Of a stretch of DNA of 64,000 nt, positions 45,071 to 52,863 are shown one piece after another. Position 1 is the first letter of the stretch. Every line of letters starts with the position of its first letter. Source of the DNA: Chryseobacterium sp. Leaf201. GTDB taxonomy: Bacteria > Bacteroidota > Bacteroidia > Flavobacteriales > Weeksellaceae. Made by a program: the position numbers and the translations under genes. The DNA lies in the NCBI RefSeq assembly GCF_001421435.1, contig NZ_LMKA01000002.1:20910-84909 (forward strand), given 5' to 3'. Below the pieces are notes generated by a model, which worked only from the letters and a program-made list of their open reading frames with translations, made no database searches and was not told where the DNA came from.

Positions 45071-45274
45071 ATGGCACATCCAAAGAGAAGACAGTCGTCC
45101 ACAAGAAGAGATAAGAGAAGAACTCACTACAAAGCTGTAGTTCCTCAATTGGCTAAAGATGCAACAACAGGAGAGCTTCACCTGTACCACAGAGCTCACT
45201 GGCATGAAGGGAAATTATACTACAGAGGAAAAGTAGTATTGGAAAAAGAAGTAGCTGCTACTGAAGAAAATTAA
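45071..45274 (+). CDS. rpmF: 50S ribosomal protein L32
   Basis: A 67-residue bL32, opening with [21 protein letters not shown]. The zinc-ribbon cysteines are absent and the central part reads [10 protein letters not shown], so this is the cysteine-free form, as is common in Bacteroidota. It is a basic large-subunit protein transcribed with yceD and followed by a hairpin terminator. Confidence 0.96.
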   Translation: MAHPKRRQSSTRRDKRRTHYKAVVPQLAKDATTGELHLYHRAHWHEGKLYYRGKVVLEKEVAATEEN

Positions 45275-45310
45275 GAGTCGCTTTTCATCGAAAAACACTC
45301 GTTTTAATAC

Positions 45311-45348
45311 AAAAACCGTCTGATTTTTATAAAATTTGACGGTTTTTT
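45311..45348 (+). terminator. Terminator after rpmF
   Basis: AAAAACCGTC pairs with GACGGTTTTT across a 17-nt loop, followed by T-rich sequence (TTGTTGTTTTTT). Confidence 0.8.
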
Positions 45349-45370
45349 GTTGTTTTTTATGTTTTTTTGG

Positions 45371-45378
45371 TATCTTTG
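45371..45378 (+). promoter_or_regulatory. -7 box for accB-accC
   Basis: TATCTTTG on the plus strand, 23 nt before the accB ATG at 45402. It lies inside the frame that would give a longer, hydrophobic false N-terminus starting at 45336. Confidence 0.6.
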
Positions 45379-45401
45379 GCACCAAATCAAATATCAAATT
45401 T

Positions 45402-45881
45402 ATGGACATTAAAGACATACAAAATCTTATCAAGTTTGTATCCAAAGCAGAAGTTTCTGAAGTAAAATATAAAACTAAAGATTTCGAAATCACTATTAAA
45501 ACTCCATTGGCAGGAAGTGATGTTGCTTATGCTCAGCCTGCAGTTTACCACACTGCACCACAGCAAATGGCTGCTGCGCCGGCACCTGCTGCTGCACCTT
45601 CATCTTCCGAAAAAGCTGAAGCGGCATCTGATGACAGTAAATATGTAACCATCAAATCCCCTATGATCGGTACGTTCTACAGAAAGCCTTCTCCGGATAA
45701 AGAAGTGTTCGTAAATGTTGGTGACGAAGTTTCTAACGGAAAAGTGGTATGCGTTATTGAAGCAATGAAGCTGTTTAACCAGATTGAATCTGAAGTAAGC
45801 GGAAAGATCGTCAAGATTTTAGTGGATGACGCTACGCCGGTAGAATATGACCAACCTTTATTCTTAGTAGATCCATCTTAA
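45402..45881 (+). CDS. accB: Biotin carboxyl carrier protein of acetyl-CoA carboxylase
   Basis: About 159 residues from ATG 45402 (MDIKDIQNLIKFV). An N-terminal helix and a strand precede an Ala/Pro-rich linker (about 55-80) and the biotinyl domain, with KSPMIGTFYRKPSPDKE and the biotin-accepting lysine in CVIEAMKLFNQI. It carries CO2 between biotin carboxylase and carboxyltransferase in malonyl-CoA synthesis. It is followed after about 98 bp by accC. No fabH lies between rpmF and accB, unlike the order in many relatives. Confidence 0.95.
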   Translation: MDIKDIQNLIKFVSKAEVSEVKYKTKDFEITIKTPLAGSDVAYAQPAVYHTAPQQMAAAPAPAAAPSSSEKAEAASDDSKYVTIKSPMIGTFYRKPSPDKEVFVNVGDEVSNGKVVCVIEAMKLFNQIESEVSGKIVKILVDDATPVEYDQPLFLVDPS

Positions 45882-45882
45882 T

Positions 45883-45915
45883 TTAGAAATTAGATGTTAG
45901 GCATTAGATGTTAGA
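45883..45915. repeat. Tandem TTAGATGTTAG repeat between accB and accC
   Basis: ATTAGATGTTAG occurs twice, 14-15 nt apart. The same core is found at 24036-24062 before leuS, and a related AGAATTTAGATTTTAGAAAT is on the minus strand near 40495-40520. The role is unknown. Confidence 0.5.
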
Positions 45916-45979
45916 TTTTTCTTACATTCAACATAACATTATCTGATTTTCAAATTATCTAATTTTCAAATTTAAGAAG

Positions 45980-47335
45980 ATGTTCAAAAAAATATTAATT
46001 GCCAATCGTGGCGAAATTGCAATGCGTATCTTACGTACTTGTAAAGAAATGGGGATCAAAACCGTTGCGGTATATTCTACTGCCGATAAAGACAGCCTTC
46101 ATGTAAGGTTTGCTGATGAAGCAGTTTGTATCGGCCCTGCAATGAGTAAAGATTCTTACCTGAAAATCCCCAACATTATTGCTGCGGCAGAAATTACCAA
46201 TGCCGACGCGATACATCCTGGCTACGGGTTTTTATCTGAAAATGCCAATTTCTCAAGAATCTGCCAGAAGAACGGTATTAAGTTTATCGGTGCCACGCCT
46301 GAACAGATTGAAAAAATGGGTGATAAAGCCAATGCAAAGGCAACCATGAAAGCGGCCGGCGTACCTTGCGTGCCCGGATCTGACGGATTGATTGAATCCT
46401 ACGAGCATGCTGTAAAAGTTGCTGAAGAAACCGGATATCCGGTCATGATCAAAGCGACTGCAGGAGGCGGCGGAAAAGGGATGAGAGCAGTATGGAAAGC
46501 CGAAGACCTTAAAGATCACTGGGAATCTGCAATTCAGGAAGCCGTAGCAGCATTCGGAAACGGAGGCATGTATATGGAAAAACTGATCGAAGAGCCTAGG
46601 CACATTGAGATCCAGGTTGCCGGCGACCAGTTCGGTAAAGCCTGCCACCTTTCTGAAAGAGACTGTTCCGTACAAAGAAGAAACCAGAAGTTAACGGAAG
46701 AAACACCTTCTCCGTTTATGACGGATGAACTTCGTAAGCAAATGGGTGAAGCAGCGGTGAAAGCGGCAGAATTCATCGGTTACGAAGGGGTGGGAACCAT
46801 TGAGTTCCTTGTGGACAAGCACAGAAATTTCTATTTCATGGAAATGAACACCAGAATCCAGGTAGAACACCCGATTACTGAACAGGTAATTGACTATGAC
46901 CTGATCAGGGAGCAGATTCTTCTGGCTGCGGGAACTCCGATTTCAGGGGTTAACCATTATCCTAAACTTCATTCTATTGAGTGCAGAATCAATGCGGAAG
47001 ATCCGTATATTGATTTCAGACCTTCTCCGGGAAAAATTACCGGATTGAATATTCCGGGCGGACACGGGGTAAGAGTTGATACTCACGTATATTCAGGGTA
47101 CACAATTCCTTCCAACTATGACTCAATGATTGCAAAGCTGATCACTACGGCCCAAACCCGTGATGAAGCGATTGCAAAAATGAGACGCGCTCTGGAAGAG
47201 TTTTACATTGAAGGGGTAAAAACAACCATTCCTTTCCACAGGCAGCTGATGGATAATGAAGATTATCTTGCCGGAAACTACACCACAAAATTCATGGAGG
47301 ATTTTGTAATGGACAGAAAATATGATAATCATTAA
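45980..47335 (+). CDS. accC: Acetyl-CoA carboxylase biotin carboxylase subunit
   Basis: A 451-residue ATP-dependent biotin carboxylase. The N-terminal [16 protein letters not shown] opening, [13 protein letters not shown], the glycine-rich ATP lid GGGGKGMR, and [14 protein letters not shown], the metal-binding and catalytic segment, are all present. The C-terminal biotin carboxylase domain has ECRINAEDP and [16 protein letters not shown]. It carboxylates the biotin of AccB. Length is standard. A hairpin terminator follows, separating it from the T6SS module. Confidence 0.97.
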   Translation: MFKKILIANRGEIAMRILRTCKEMGIKTVAVYSTADKDSLHVRFADEAVCIGPAMSKDSYLKIPNIIAAAEITNADAIHPGYGFLSENANFSRICQKNGIKFIGATPEQIEKMGDKANAKATMKAAGVPCVPGSDGLIESYEHAVKVAEETGYPVMIKATAGGGGKGMRAVWKAEDLKDHWESAIQEAVAAFGNGGMYMEKLIEEPRHIEIQVAGDQFGKACHLSERDCSVQRRNQKLTEETPSPFMTDELRKQMGEAAVKAAEFIGYEGVGTIEFLVDKHRNFYFMEMNTRIQVEHPITEQVIDYDLIREQILLAAGTPISGVNHYPKLHSIECRINAEDPYIDFRPSPGKITGLNIPGGHGVRVDTHVYSGYTIPSNYDSMIAKLITTAQTRDEAIAKMRRALEEFYIEGVKTTIPFHRQLMDNEDYLAGNYTTKFMEDFVMDRKYDNH

Positions 47336-47356
47336 GATTATTTCTTGATACATTTT

Positions 47357-47386
47357 AAACTGCCTCTTTTCGGGGCAGTTTTTTTA
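47357..47386 (+). terminator. Terminator after accC
   Basis: AAACTGCC pairs with GGCAGTTT, then seven T. The rest of 47387-47592 is AT-rich with a small hairpin (CTAACATTTGTTAG) and no visible gene. Confidence 0.85.
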
Positions 47387-47592
47387 TTATCCACTGTTGA
47401 TTCTTCGGTTATCATTACCGTTCAGCTCTATTTACAACTTCTTTACGGTTCTTTCTAAGTTGATCAGTTCTTATACCAATTCATAAGTTTCTGATTTACA
47501 ATAATGAATTTCACCTAACATTTGTTAGTCGCAGAACTACTACAGTTTTTAAAGTTTCTTCTATTTCCTGATACTTATCGTTTAATTACTTC

Positions 47593-47600
47593 TATTTTTG
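47593..47600 (+). promoter_or_regulatory. -7 box for tssD
   Basis: TATTTTTG on the plus strand, about 49 nt before the tssD start codon. No clear -33 TTTG is seen. Confidence 0.5.
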
Positions 47601-47649
47601 GTGACATAGATACCCTATCACATTATATTAACAATTAAAATTTACGATC

Positions 47650-48057
47650 ATGGCAGAAAAAAATTCAAGAGGAATTTTAAAATTCAACGGCGGAGAAGGA
47701 CAGAAGTTATTAAAGCTTAACTACAGTGTATCCCGTTCCACAGACGTATCAGGAAGAGTGGCATCTGACCCTTCTGATGCACTGATTAAAATTACAGTAG
47801 AAGCTACAGAAAAATCAGACATTCTGGAAAGCCTTCTTAACGGTAAGTACAAACCTACAACCGGAGAGATTACCTTCAACAAGTCTCACGAAGAAGGAAC
47901 ATTAACTACCTTAAAGTGGGAAAACGGATATGTAATCCAGCATGAAGTAGACTTTGATGCCATAGATGACAACAGTATGTACATTTCATTTGTTGTGAGC
48001 GCAGAGCAGATTGATCTTGGAACTTCTTCTTACAGAGGAGAATGGCCGACCTCTTAA
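47650..48057 (+). CDS. tssD: T6SS tube protein TssD (Hcp)
   Basis: A 135-residue Hcp-like protein of the Bacteroidota T6SS(iii) type. It starts MAEKNSRGILKFNGGEGQ and reads as an all-beta barrel with one helix (SDILESLLNGKYKPTTGEITF). The pattern LKLNYSVSRSTDVSGRVASDP and the end YISFVVSAEQIDLG are what I know from Chryseobacterium/Flavobacterium TssD. Hcp rings stack into the tube that is fired into target cells. It has its own promoter, and a hairpin terminator separates it from tssI, allowing a large excess of tube protein over spike. Confidence 0.9.
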   Translation: MAEKNSRGILKFNGGEGQKLLKLNYSVSRSTDVSGRVASDPSDALIKITVEATEKSDILESLLNGKYKPTTGEITFNKSHEEGTLTTLKWENGYVIQHEVDFDAIDDNSMYISFVVSAEQIDLGTSSYRGEWPTS

Positions 48058-48088
48058 GGATACAATTCCTAAAGTAATAAAACAGCAG

Positions 48089-48131
48089 ACAGAACGGTAA
48101 ACCCATCATAAGGGATGCTGTTCTGTTTTTT
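48089..48131 (+). terminator. Terminator between tssD and tssI
   Basis: ACAGAAC pairs with GTTCTGT across about 24 nt, followed by TTTTTAG; an outer AAAACAG/CTGTTTT pairing is an alternative. It lies about 30 nt after the tssD stop. It probably stops most transcripts after tssD and lets some through to tssI. Confidence 0.7.
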
Positions 48132-48220
48132 AGCTATGCTATCTGTCTTTTAATTTCTCACGGAAGAAAGCAGATGATACAGGATTTCAGATCCGGTTTT
48201 TAACTGACACCAAAACATCA

Positions 48221-50140
48221 ATGATCATGGAAGAAAGCAATTTTTCATTCCGCTCCAACTCCTATAATAATTCCGCCAATGCAGATAAAATCTCCGGGAA
48301 CCATATTTCCGGGATTAACCGTGTGGTAAAGCTGGATATTGTAATAGAAGGAAAGTCCGTCAATCACTTTAAACATTTCCGCTTACAGCAGAGCGCAAGA
48401 CGTCATCACCATTTCGAACTTATTCTTGCCCATGATTCTTTGGGATCTGCCCAGAACCATAATCTCGAAGAGGCCCGCCAGTTCCTAGGCAAGCGGATTA
48501 CCGTAGTTTTTAAATATAAGGATTACGAAAATGAAAGCCCTGAAAGAACTTTCGTAGGGGTTATTACCAAAGCAGCATTCAGCCAGGAAAAGATGAGCCT
48601 CGGCAATATTGTCCTTAAAGGCCAAAGCCCTACCATACTGATGGACTCTGCTCCCCATACACAGAGTTTCGGAGGCACACAGACTGTTAATACAGGAATT
48701 ATTGCAGATAAAATTATCAAAGAAACATTAGGTTCTTCTAAATTCGACTTTAGAGTGGATCCTCAAAATAAAAGTTATATCAATTACAGCTCACAGTATA
48801 ACGAAACCCATTACAATTTTCTTGCAAGAACTGCAGAGGCATATGGTGAGCAGTTTTATTATGACGGCGAAGTTCTTCACTTTGGGAAACTGCCGCCATC
48901 TGAAAAGCCGGTCCGTCTTATTTACGGCAGCAATGTAAGCGATGTACAGGTAGAGCTGAAAGCAGTCCATATAAAACCTGAGTTTTTCGGCTATAACAGC
49001 AGCAGCCACACTAAAATGGAAGGTGCTGAAAGCAGCATCAGACATCCGGGGGAAATTCCGGCTAAGGCGTATGAACTGAACAGCAATATCTTTAAAACAC
49101 GCTCACTCTCCCCTGCCCCGGTTAATGCCAATATGATTGTAGACCTTGATGATTCACAGAAAAGTGCAGCCGGAAGTGCAGCGGTAGAGGTTTTTACCGT
49201 TTCAGGTAACACTACGGTTCCGTTTCTGTATCCGGGATGCTGCGCAGACATTGAAATGCGTAAGCCCGATACCAGCCAGACCTCTTATTTTACAAAAGTA
49301 ACGGTTACAGAAGTTCTCCATGAAGTCAATGCAAGAGGATATTACACCGGAAGTTTTGAGGCTGTTGCCGAAGGGACAGGATTTATGCCTAAACCGGATT
49401 TTATTATCCCTGATGCGCAGCCGCAGATCGCTACTGTCATTTCCAATACCGATCCTATGAATCAGGGAAGGATACAGGTACAGTTTGACTGGCAGCGGAA
49501 TCCTGACATGACCCATTTTATCAGAATGATGAGCCCGGATGCAGGCGGAACAGATGCCATTACCCAGAACAGAGGCTTTGTAGCCATTCCTGAAGTGGGA
49601 GACCAGGTTATGATAGGGTTTGAATACCATCATCCTGATTTTCCTTTCGCAATGGGCGGGATGTTTCACGGACAGGTGGCTTTGGGAGGCGGACTGAATA
49701 ACCACATCAAATCCATCCAGACCAGAAGCGGCAATAAAATCATCTTCAATGATCAGGATGGAAGTATTTTTATAGAAGATCCAAGCGGGAATACATATTT
49801 AATGGACGGGAAAGGAAATATTACCGTAAATGCCCCTAAAAACATGACATTCACTGCAGGAGAAAATATACAGATCAATGCAGGCCGTAACATTATTGCC
49901 TCCGCACAGAGAAACATCAACATTATGGCCGGTGAGGATATCACTGAAACGGCAAATGACGACTACAGCCTGACGGCCAGCAATATTATTGAAACGGCAG
50001 AAGCAGGACGGAGCTCCAGGGCAAAAAACATTACGGAAAATATGGAAGCCGGCTCTTATATCAGCACAAAGGATGCAATTAATGTGGAAAGTGCTAAGGA
50101 GGTTAACATCAACAGTGGCAAACAGGTAAAAATGCAGTAA
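48221..50140 (+). CDS. tssI: T6SS spike protein TssI (VgrG)
   Basis: A 639-residue VgrG. Its layout is a gp27-like base (about 25-380, with RHHHFELILAHDSLG and LGKRITVVF), then the gp5 OB-fold (about 395-490: QGRIQVQFDWQR, PEVGDQVMIGFEYHHPDFPFAMGGMFHG). It ends with the beta-helical needle (about 500-639) built of repeats such as NIQINAGRNI and NINIMAGEDI. It trimerises at the tip of the Hcp tube. There is no extra enzymatic C-terminal domain, so cargo must bind as separate proteins, consistent with the effector-like genes that follow. The next gene starts one base after its stop. Confidence 0.93.
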   Translation: MIMEESNFSFRSNSYNNSANADKISGNHISGINRVVKLDIVIEGKSVNHFKHFRLQQSARRHHHFELILAHDSLGSAQNHNLEEARQFLGKRITVVFKYKDYENESPERTFVGVITKAAFSQEKMSLGNIVLKGQSPTILMDSAPHTQSFGGTQTVNTGIIADKIIKETLGSSKFDFRVDPQNKSYINYSSQYNETHYNFLARTAEAYGEQFYYDGEVLHFGKLPPSEKPVRLIYGSNVSDVQVELKAVHIKPEFFGYNSSSHTKMEGAESSIRHPGEIPAKAYELNSNIFKTRSLSPAPVNANMIVDLDDSQKSAAGSAAVEVFTVSGNTTVPFLYPGCCADIEMRKPDTSQTSYFTKVTVTEVLHEVNARGYYTGSFEAVAEGTGFMPKPDFIIPDAQPQIATVISNTDPMNQGRIQVQFDWQRNPDMTHFIRMMSPDAGGTDAITQNRGFVAIPEVGDQVMIGFEYHHPDFPFAMGGMFHGQVALGGGLNNHIKSIQTRSGNKIIFNDQDGSIFIEDPSGNTYLMDGKGNITVNAPKNMTFTAGENIQINAGRNIIASAQRNINIMAGEDITETANDDYSLTASNIIETAEAGRSSRAKNITENMEAGSYISTKDAINVESAKEVNINSGKQVKMQ

Positions 50141-50141
50141 A

Positions 50142-51500
50142 ATGGCTGGCGAAGGCGGAAATATCATACGGAATGTCTTTGGCAAATCCTACAAGGAAGC
50201 AGAACACATCATGAAAGATGCTTCCCGGGGCAGCCTTGACTTTAAATCACCACAGGAAAACACTTTTTACGGTAAGAAAGGAGGAAAGAAACTGGATGAT
50301 TACCAGGCTAAAAAAGACAATACGCTGCTGGTAACGAAAGTAGAAGGCCCGCTTGATGACAGCGGTGGCAAAATACGCAAACCCAGAGAGGGAGAGAAAC
50401 ACTGGTTCAGGGCAACATTCAACAGGCCTGCAGCAAAAAATGAATATAAGAAAATTTCATGGCAGGTGAAAATCAACGGAGCGCGTGTCCCATTCTTTTT
50501 TGATTATTCTTCTCTGGAAGGAAGCACACAGACCCTACAGGTGAAATTACCGTGCTATGATATGCGTGCCTATGCTTATTTTAAAACCCCGATTGACAAG
50601 GCAAGTGTAGAGGTAAAAATAAATAATCCACTCCCTGTTTATATTGACAGATTTAAGGTCAAAGGAAAAGACAGGCAGGGGGTTAACTTAGCCGATGATT
50701 TATGTTACGGCCTCGGAGTATCCAATCAGTATCCGTCAAGATATACCCTTCAGTATGTGGAAAGCAAAGGAATCTGGATTAAATCAGAGATCAGCAATAA
50801 GACGGATGAAGAATTGTGGACAGGCTTTAAGCGGATGGTGACCGATCTTTTTTCCGTAGGGGAACTGGAAGCGGTTGCACTGGATATGATTGAAAAATTC
50901 AGGAGAAGTGAAGGCGGTGAGTATACCAATCCGGTTCTGACAAAGCATGTGCAGGAACACCCTTCAAGTCAGAGGTTCTGCATAAGCATTGAAGATGAAA
51001 TTGCCGACAGAATTAAAAAGAACAATGGAAATACCGCTTCCATTGAGGATGATGAAATACACTTCACCGATAATGAAATAGGAAAATTCGGGAACCGCGG
51101 TTGGGGACACCCGCAGTTTTCAACATTAAAAGATACGTTTTTAGGCGGCCTTACCATCTGTATGAATGATACATGGGCATATGAGGTCAAGTTAACGGGA
51201 TTCAGTAAATCAGGCAACGGAGCTTATGATGCTACTTATAAAGTAACGTTATATGACCATTTTGGCCTTGATATGCCGGATATAGAAAAAAAATACTATT
51301 ACCTGCTTGGATTCAGATACTGGTTTATCCTGCAACACATCAGAGGATACAAGCCTTTTATCACCAAAGTGGAATTTGAAAAGACCTTTAAAGAAAATAT
51401 TTCTGCCGGAAAAGCAGAGCGGCAAAGCCGGAGAAGAGCTGTAAAGGAACGGGAAGACCATCTTAGAAACATGGGACGGAGAAGACCGGGAGAATATTAA
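50142..51500 (+). CDS. Candidate T6SS effector with DUF3289-like C-terminus
   Basis: A 452-residue protein translated directly after tssI (1-bp gap), without a signal peptide. The N-terminal half contains an Ig-like beta domain (about 65-165, with REGEKHWFRATFNRP and KISWQVKINGARVPF) of the kind found in other Bacteroidota T6SS cargo. The C-terminal half resembles the DUF3289/TIGR03034 family from memory: a YGLGVSNQYPSRY region, LKDTFLGGLTICMNDTW, then YKVTLYDHFGLDMPDIEKKY and GFRYWFILQHIRGYKPFIT. The tail is Arg-rich. The activity of this family is not known. Position and layout suggest a VgrG-loaded effector; a spike-associated structural role is the alternative. Confidence 0.7.
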   Translation: MAGEGGNIIRNVFGKSYKEAEHIMKDASRGSLDFKSPQENTFYGKKGGKKLDDYQAKKDNTLLVTKVEGPLDDSGGKIRKPREGEKHWFRATFNRPAAKNEYKKISWQVKINGARVPFFFDYSSLEGSTQTLQVKLPCYDMRAYAYFKTPIDKASVEVKINNPLPVYIDRFKVKGKDRQGVNLADDLCYGLGVSNQYPSRYTLQYVESKGIWIKSEISNKTDEELWTGFKRMVTDLFSVGELEAVALDMIEKFRRSEGGEYTNPVLTKHVQEHPSSQRFCISIEDEIADRIKKNNGNTASIEDDEIHFTDNEIGKFGNRGWGHPQFSTLKDTFLGGLTICMNDTWAYEVKLTGFSKSGNGAYDATYKVTLYDHFGLDMPDIEKKYYYLLGFRYWFILQHIRGYKPFITKVEFEKTFKENISAGKAERQSRRRAVKEREDHLRNMGRRRPGEY

Positions 51501-51545
51501 CCGTCAGTCGATTTATCAGTAAAGAACAGTTATTACCACGAAAAA

Positions 51546-52025
51546 ATGAAACATTTGCCATTTATAAAAATTTTCATCACACTCACTTTTTTTCTTTTAA
51601 CCACAATATGCTGTGACAAAGAGAAGAATGAATTTATCCCTTTGGATCATATGACCTTTACAAATTCTTATTATAAAAATTCTGTGAAGATCTCATATTA
51701 TGTGCTGATTAATGATCCTGATTCCGAAGATAACGTATTGAAAACTGAAATTATCCGATATGTTAAAAACAGGATGCAGAACAACCAGGCCCTGAAAGAT
51801 CCGAATACAGTTTCGTTAAACTTTGTATTTTATAAAAAGACAGGCAACACCTCTTATTTTATGAACCATAAGGAAGATCCCGGCGGATTGATGAGTGAAG
51901 AAATATCTCATTACAGAGAAGATTATATTGCCAATTATAATATCAGTAAATGCAACGGAGGGAAAACAGAAAAAATCTACCTGCATGACCTGACGGAAGA
52001 GACTGTAGTGAATGGCTGTAACTAA
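51546..52025 (+). CDS. Small lipoprotein, possible immunity protein
   Basis: A 159-residue predicted lipoprotein. The signal peptide (KHLPFIKIFITLTFFLL) leads to a lipobox-like TTICC (Cys 23 or 24). The body has no family I recognise; it contains a YYVLINDPDSEDN segment and cysteines near the C-terminus (ISKCNG and the final CN). It is 45 nt after the DUF3289-like gene and 23 nt before the 264-residue gene. A periplasmic lipoprotein next to a candidate effector fits an immunity role, but nothing in the sequence proves this. Confidence 0.7.
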   Translation: MKHLPFIKIFITLTFFLLTTICCDKEKNEFIPLDHMTFTNSYYKNSVKISYYVLINDPDSEDNVLKTEIIRYVKNRMQNNQALKDPNTVSLNFVFYKKTGNTSYFMNHKEDPGGLMSEEISHYREDYIANYNISKCNGGKTEKIYLHDLTEETVVNGCN

Positions 52026-52048
52026 CAGTAAAATATTAATCAACACAC

Positions 52049-52843
52049 ATGGAAGAAAACCGGGTAAAGCCTTTTCAGAAATATTCGTCAGAAGCATACA
52101 CCTATCAGGTGGAAAATATGCTTGAAATACGGTTTGGTGAAACCAAAGGCTTCCATTCATCTTATAAAGTTACCTTAGAGGAAACTGAAAATGAAGACCG
52201 GACGAAAACCTGGAACATAGAGAAAACAGAAGATACTCCCCTGCCGTCTGAAAATAACTTTATGGAAATTCTTCACGAACTGGAAAAGAGCTCTTATCCT
52301 GTAAAAATACAGGTAGATGAAAAAGGCGTATTCTTAAAGGCAGCAGATCATCAGAAATACATAGAAAGCTGGAAACAGAAAACCGAAGGCATTCATGAAA
52401 AATACGGAAACAGCGACCTGTTCAGAGAACAATATCTCACGACTTTAGAGAATGAGGAAATTTTTTACAAAAATAAATATAAGGAGCCTTTCTGGAATCT
52501 TCTGCTTTTTGCACCGTCTTATGTGGACAACGGAGGTGAAAATCCGGAATCTGTGGTATGGCATATCAAAGGAATAGGAAATCTGGAATGTCCCGGAATT
52601 ATCCGGGCTGAGCAAAGAGAGTACGGTTTTGATTCTTTTTTTACTTCAGAAATACACGTACCGGATACAATCAAAGAAGAGATCAATAAGAAATATGTGC
52701 GTCAGGCAGGGCAATATAAAGCACAACTGACCATACAGATGCAATACCTTTCCCGGAAAAAGCGGTATGCAGAAAAGAAAGCAGCATTCATTCTGTCAGA
52801 CAGGGATGAAACAGTGTACCAGGAGACAAGCAGTATTACATAA
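52049..52843 (+). CDS. Candidate T6SS effector adaptor, conserved hypothetical
   Basis: A 264-residue soluble protein without a signal peptide. It is mixed alpha/beta, with an N-terminal beta-rich part (EIRFGETKGFHSSYKVTLEE), a helical middle (HQKYIESWKQKTEG) and a beta C-terminal half ending in a basic segment (YLSRKKRYAEKKAAF). I do not recognise the family. It stands immediately before the PAAR-like effector gene (20 nt). In Bacteroidota, genes of this kind before DUF4280 proteins are often thought to load the effector on the spike; this is inference from position. Confidence 0.7.
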   Translation: MEENRVKPFQKYSSEAYTYQVENMLEIRFGETKGFHSSYKVTLEETENEDRTKTWNIEKTEDTPLPSENNFMEILHELEKSSYPVKIQVDEKGVFLKAADHQKYIESWKQKTEGIHEKYGNSDLFREQYLTTLENEEIFYKNKYKEPFWNLLLFAPSYVDNGGENPESVVWHIKGIGNLECPGIIRAEQREYGFDSFFTSEIHVPDTIKEEINKKYVRQAGQYKAQLTIQMQYLSRKKRYAEKKAAFILSDRDETVYQETSSIT

Positions 52844-52863
52844 CTTTATGAACATCATATGAT

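Noticed and set aside
47650..50140. Hcp/VgrG genes as part of a prophage tail
   Set aside because: No capsid, terminase, integrase or lysis genes are near; TssD type, DUF4280 partner and gene order match T6SS(iii).
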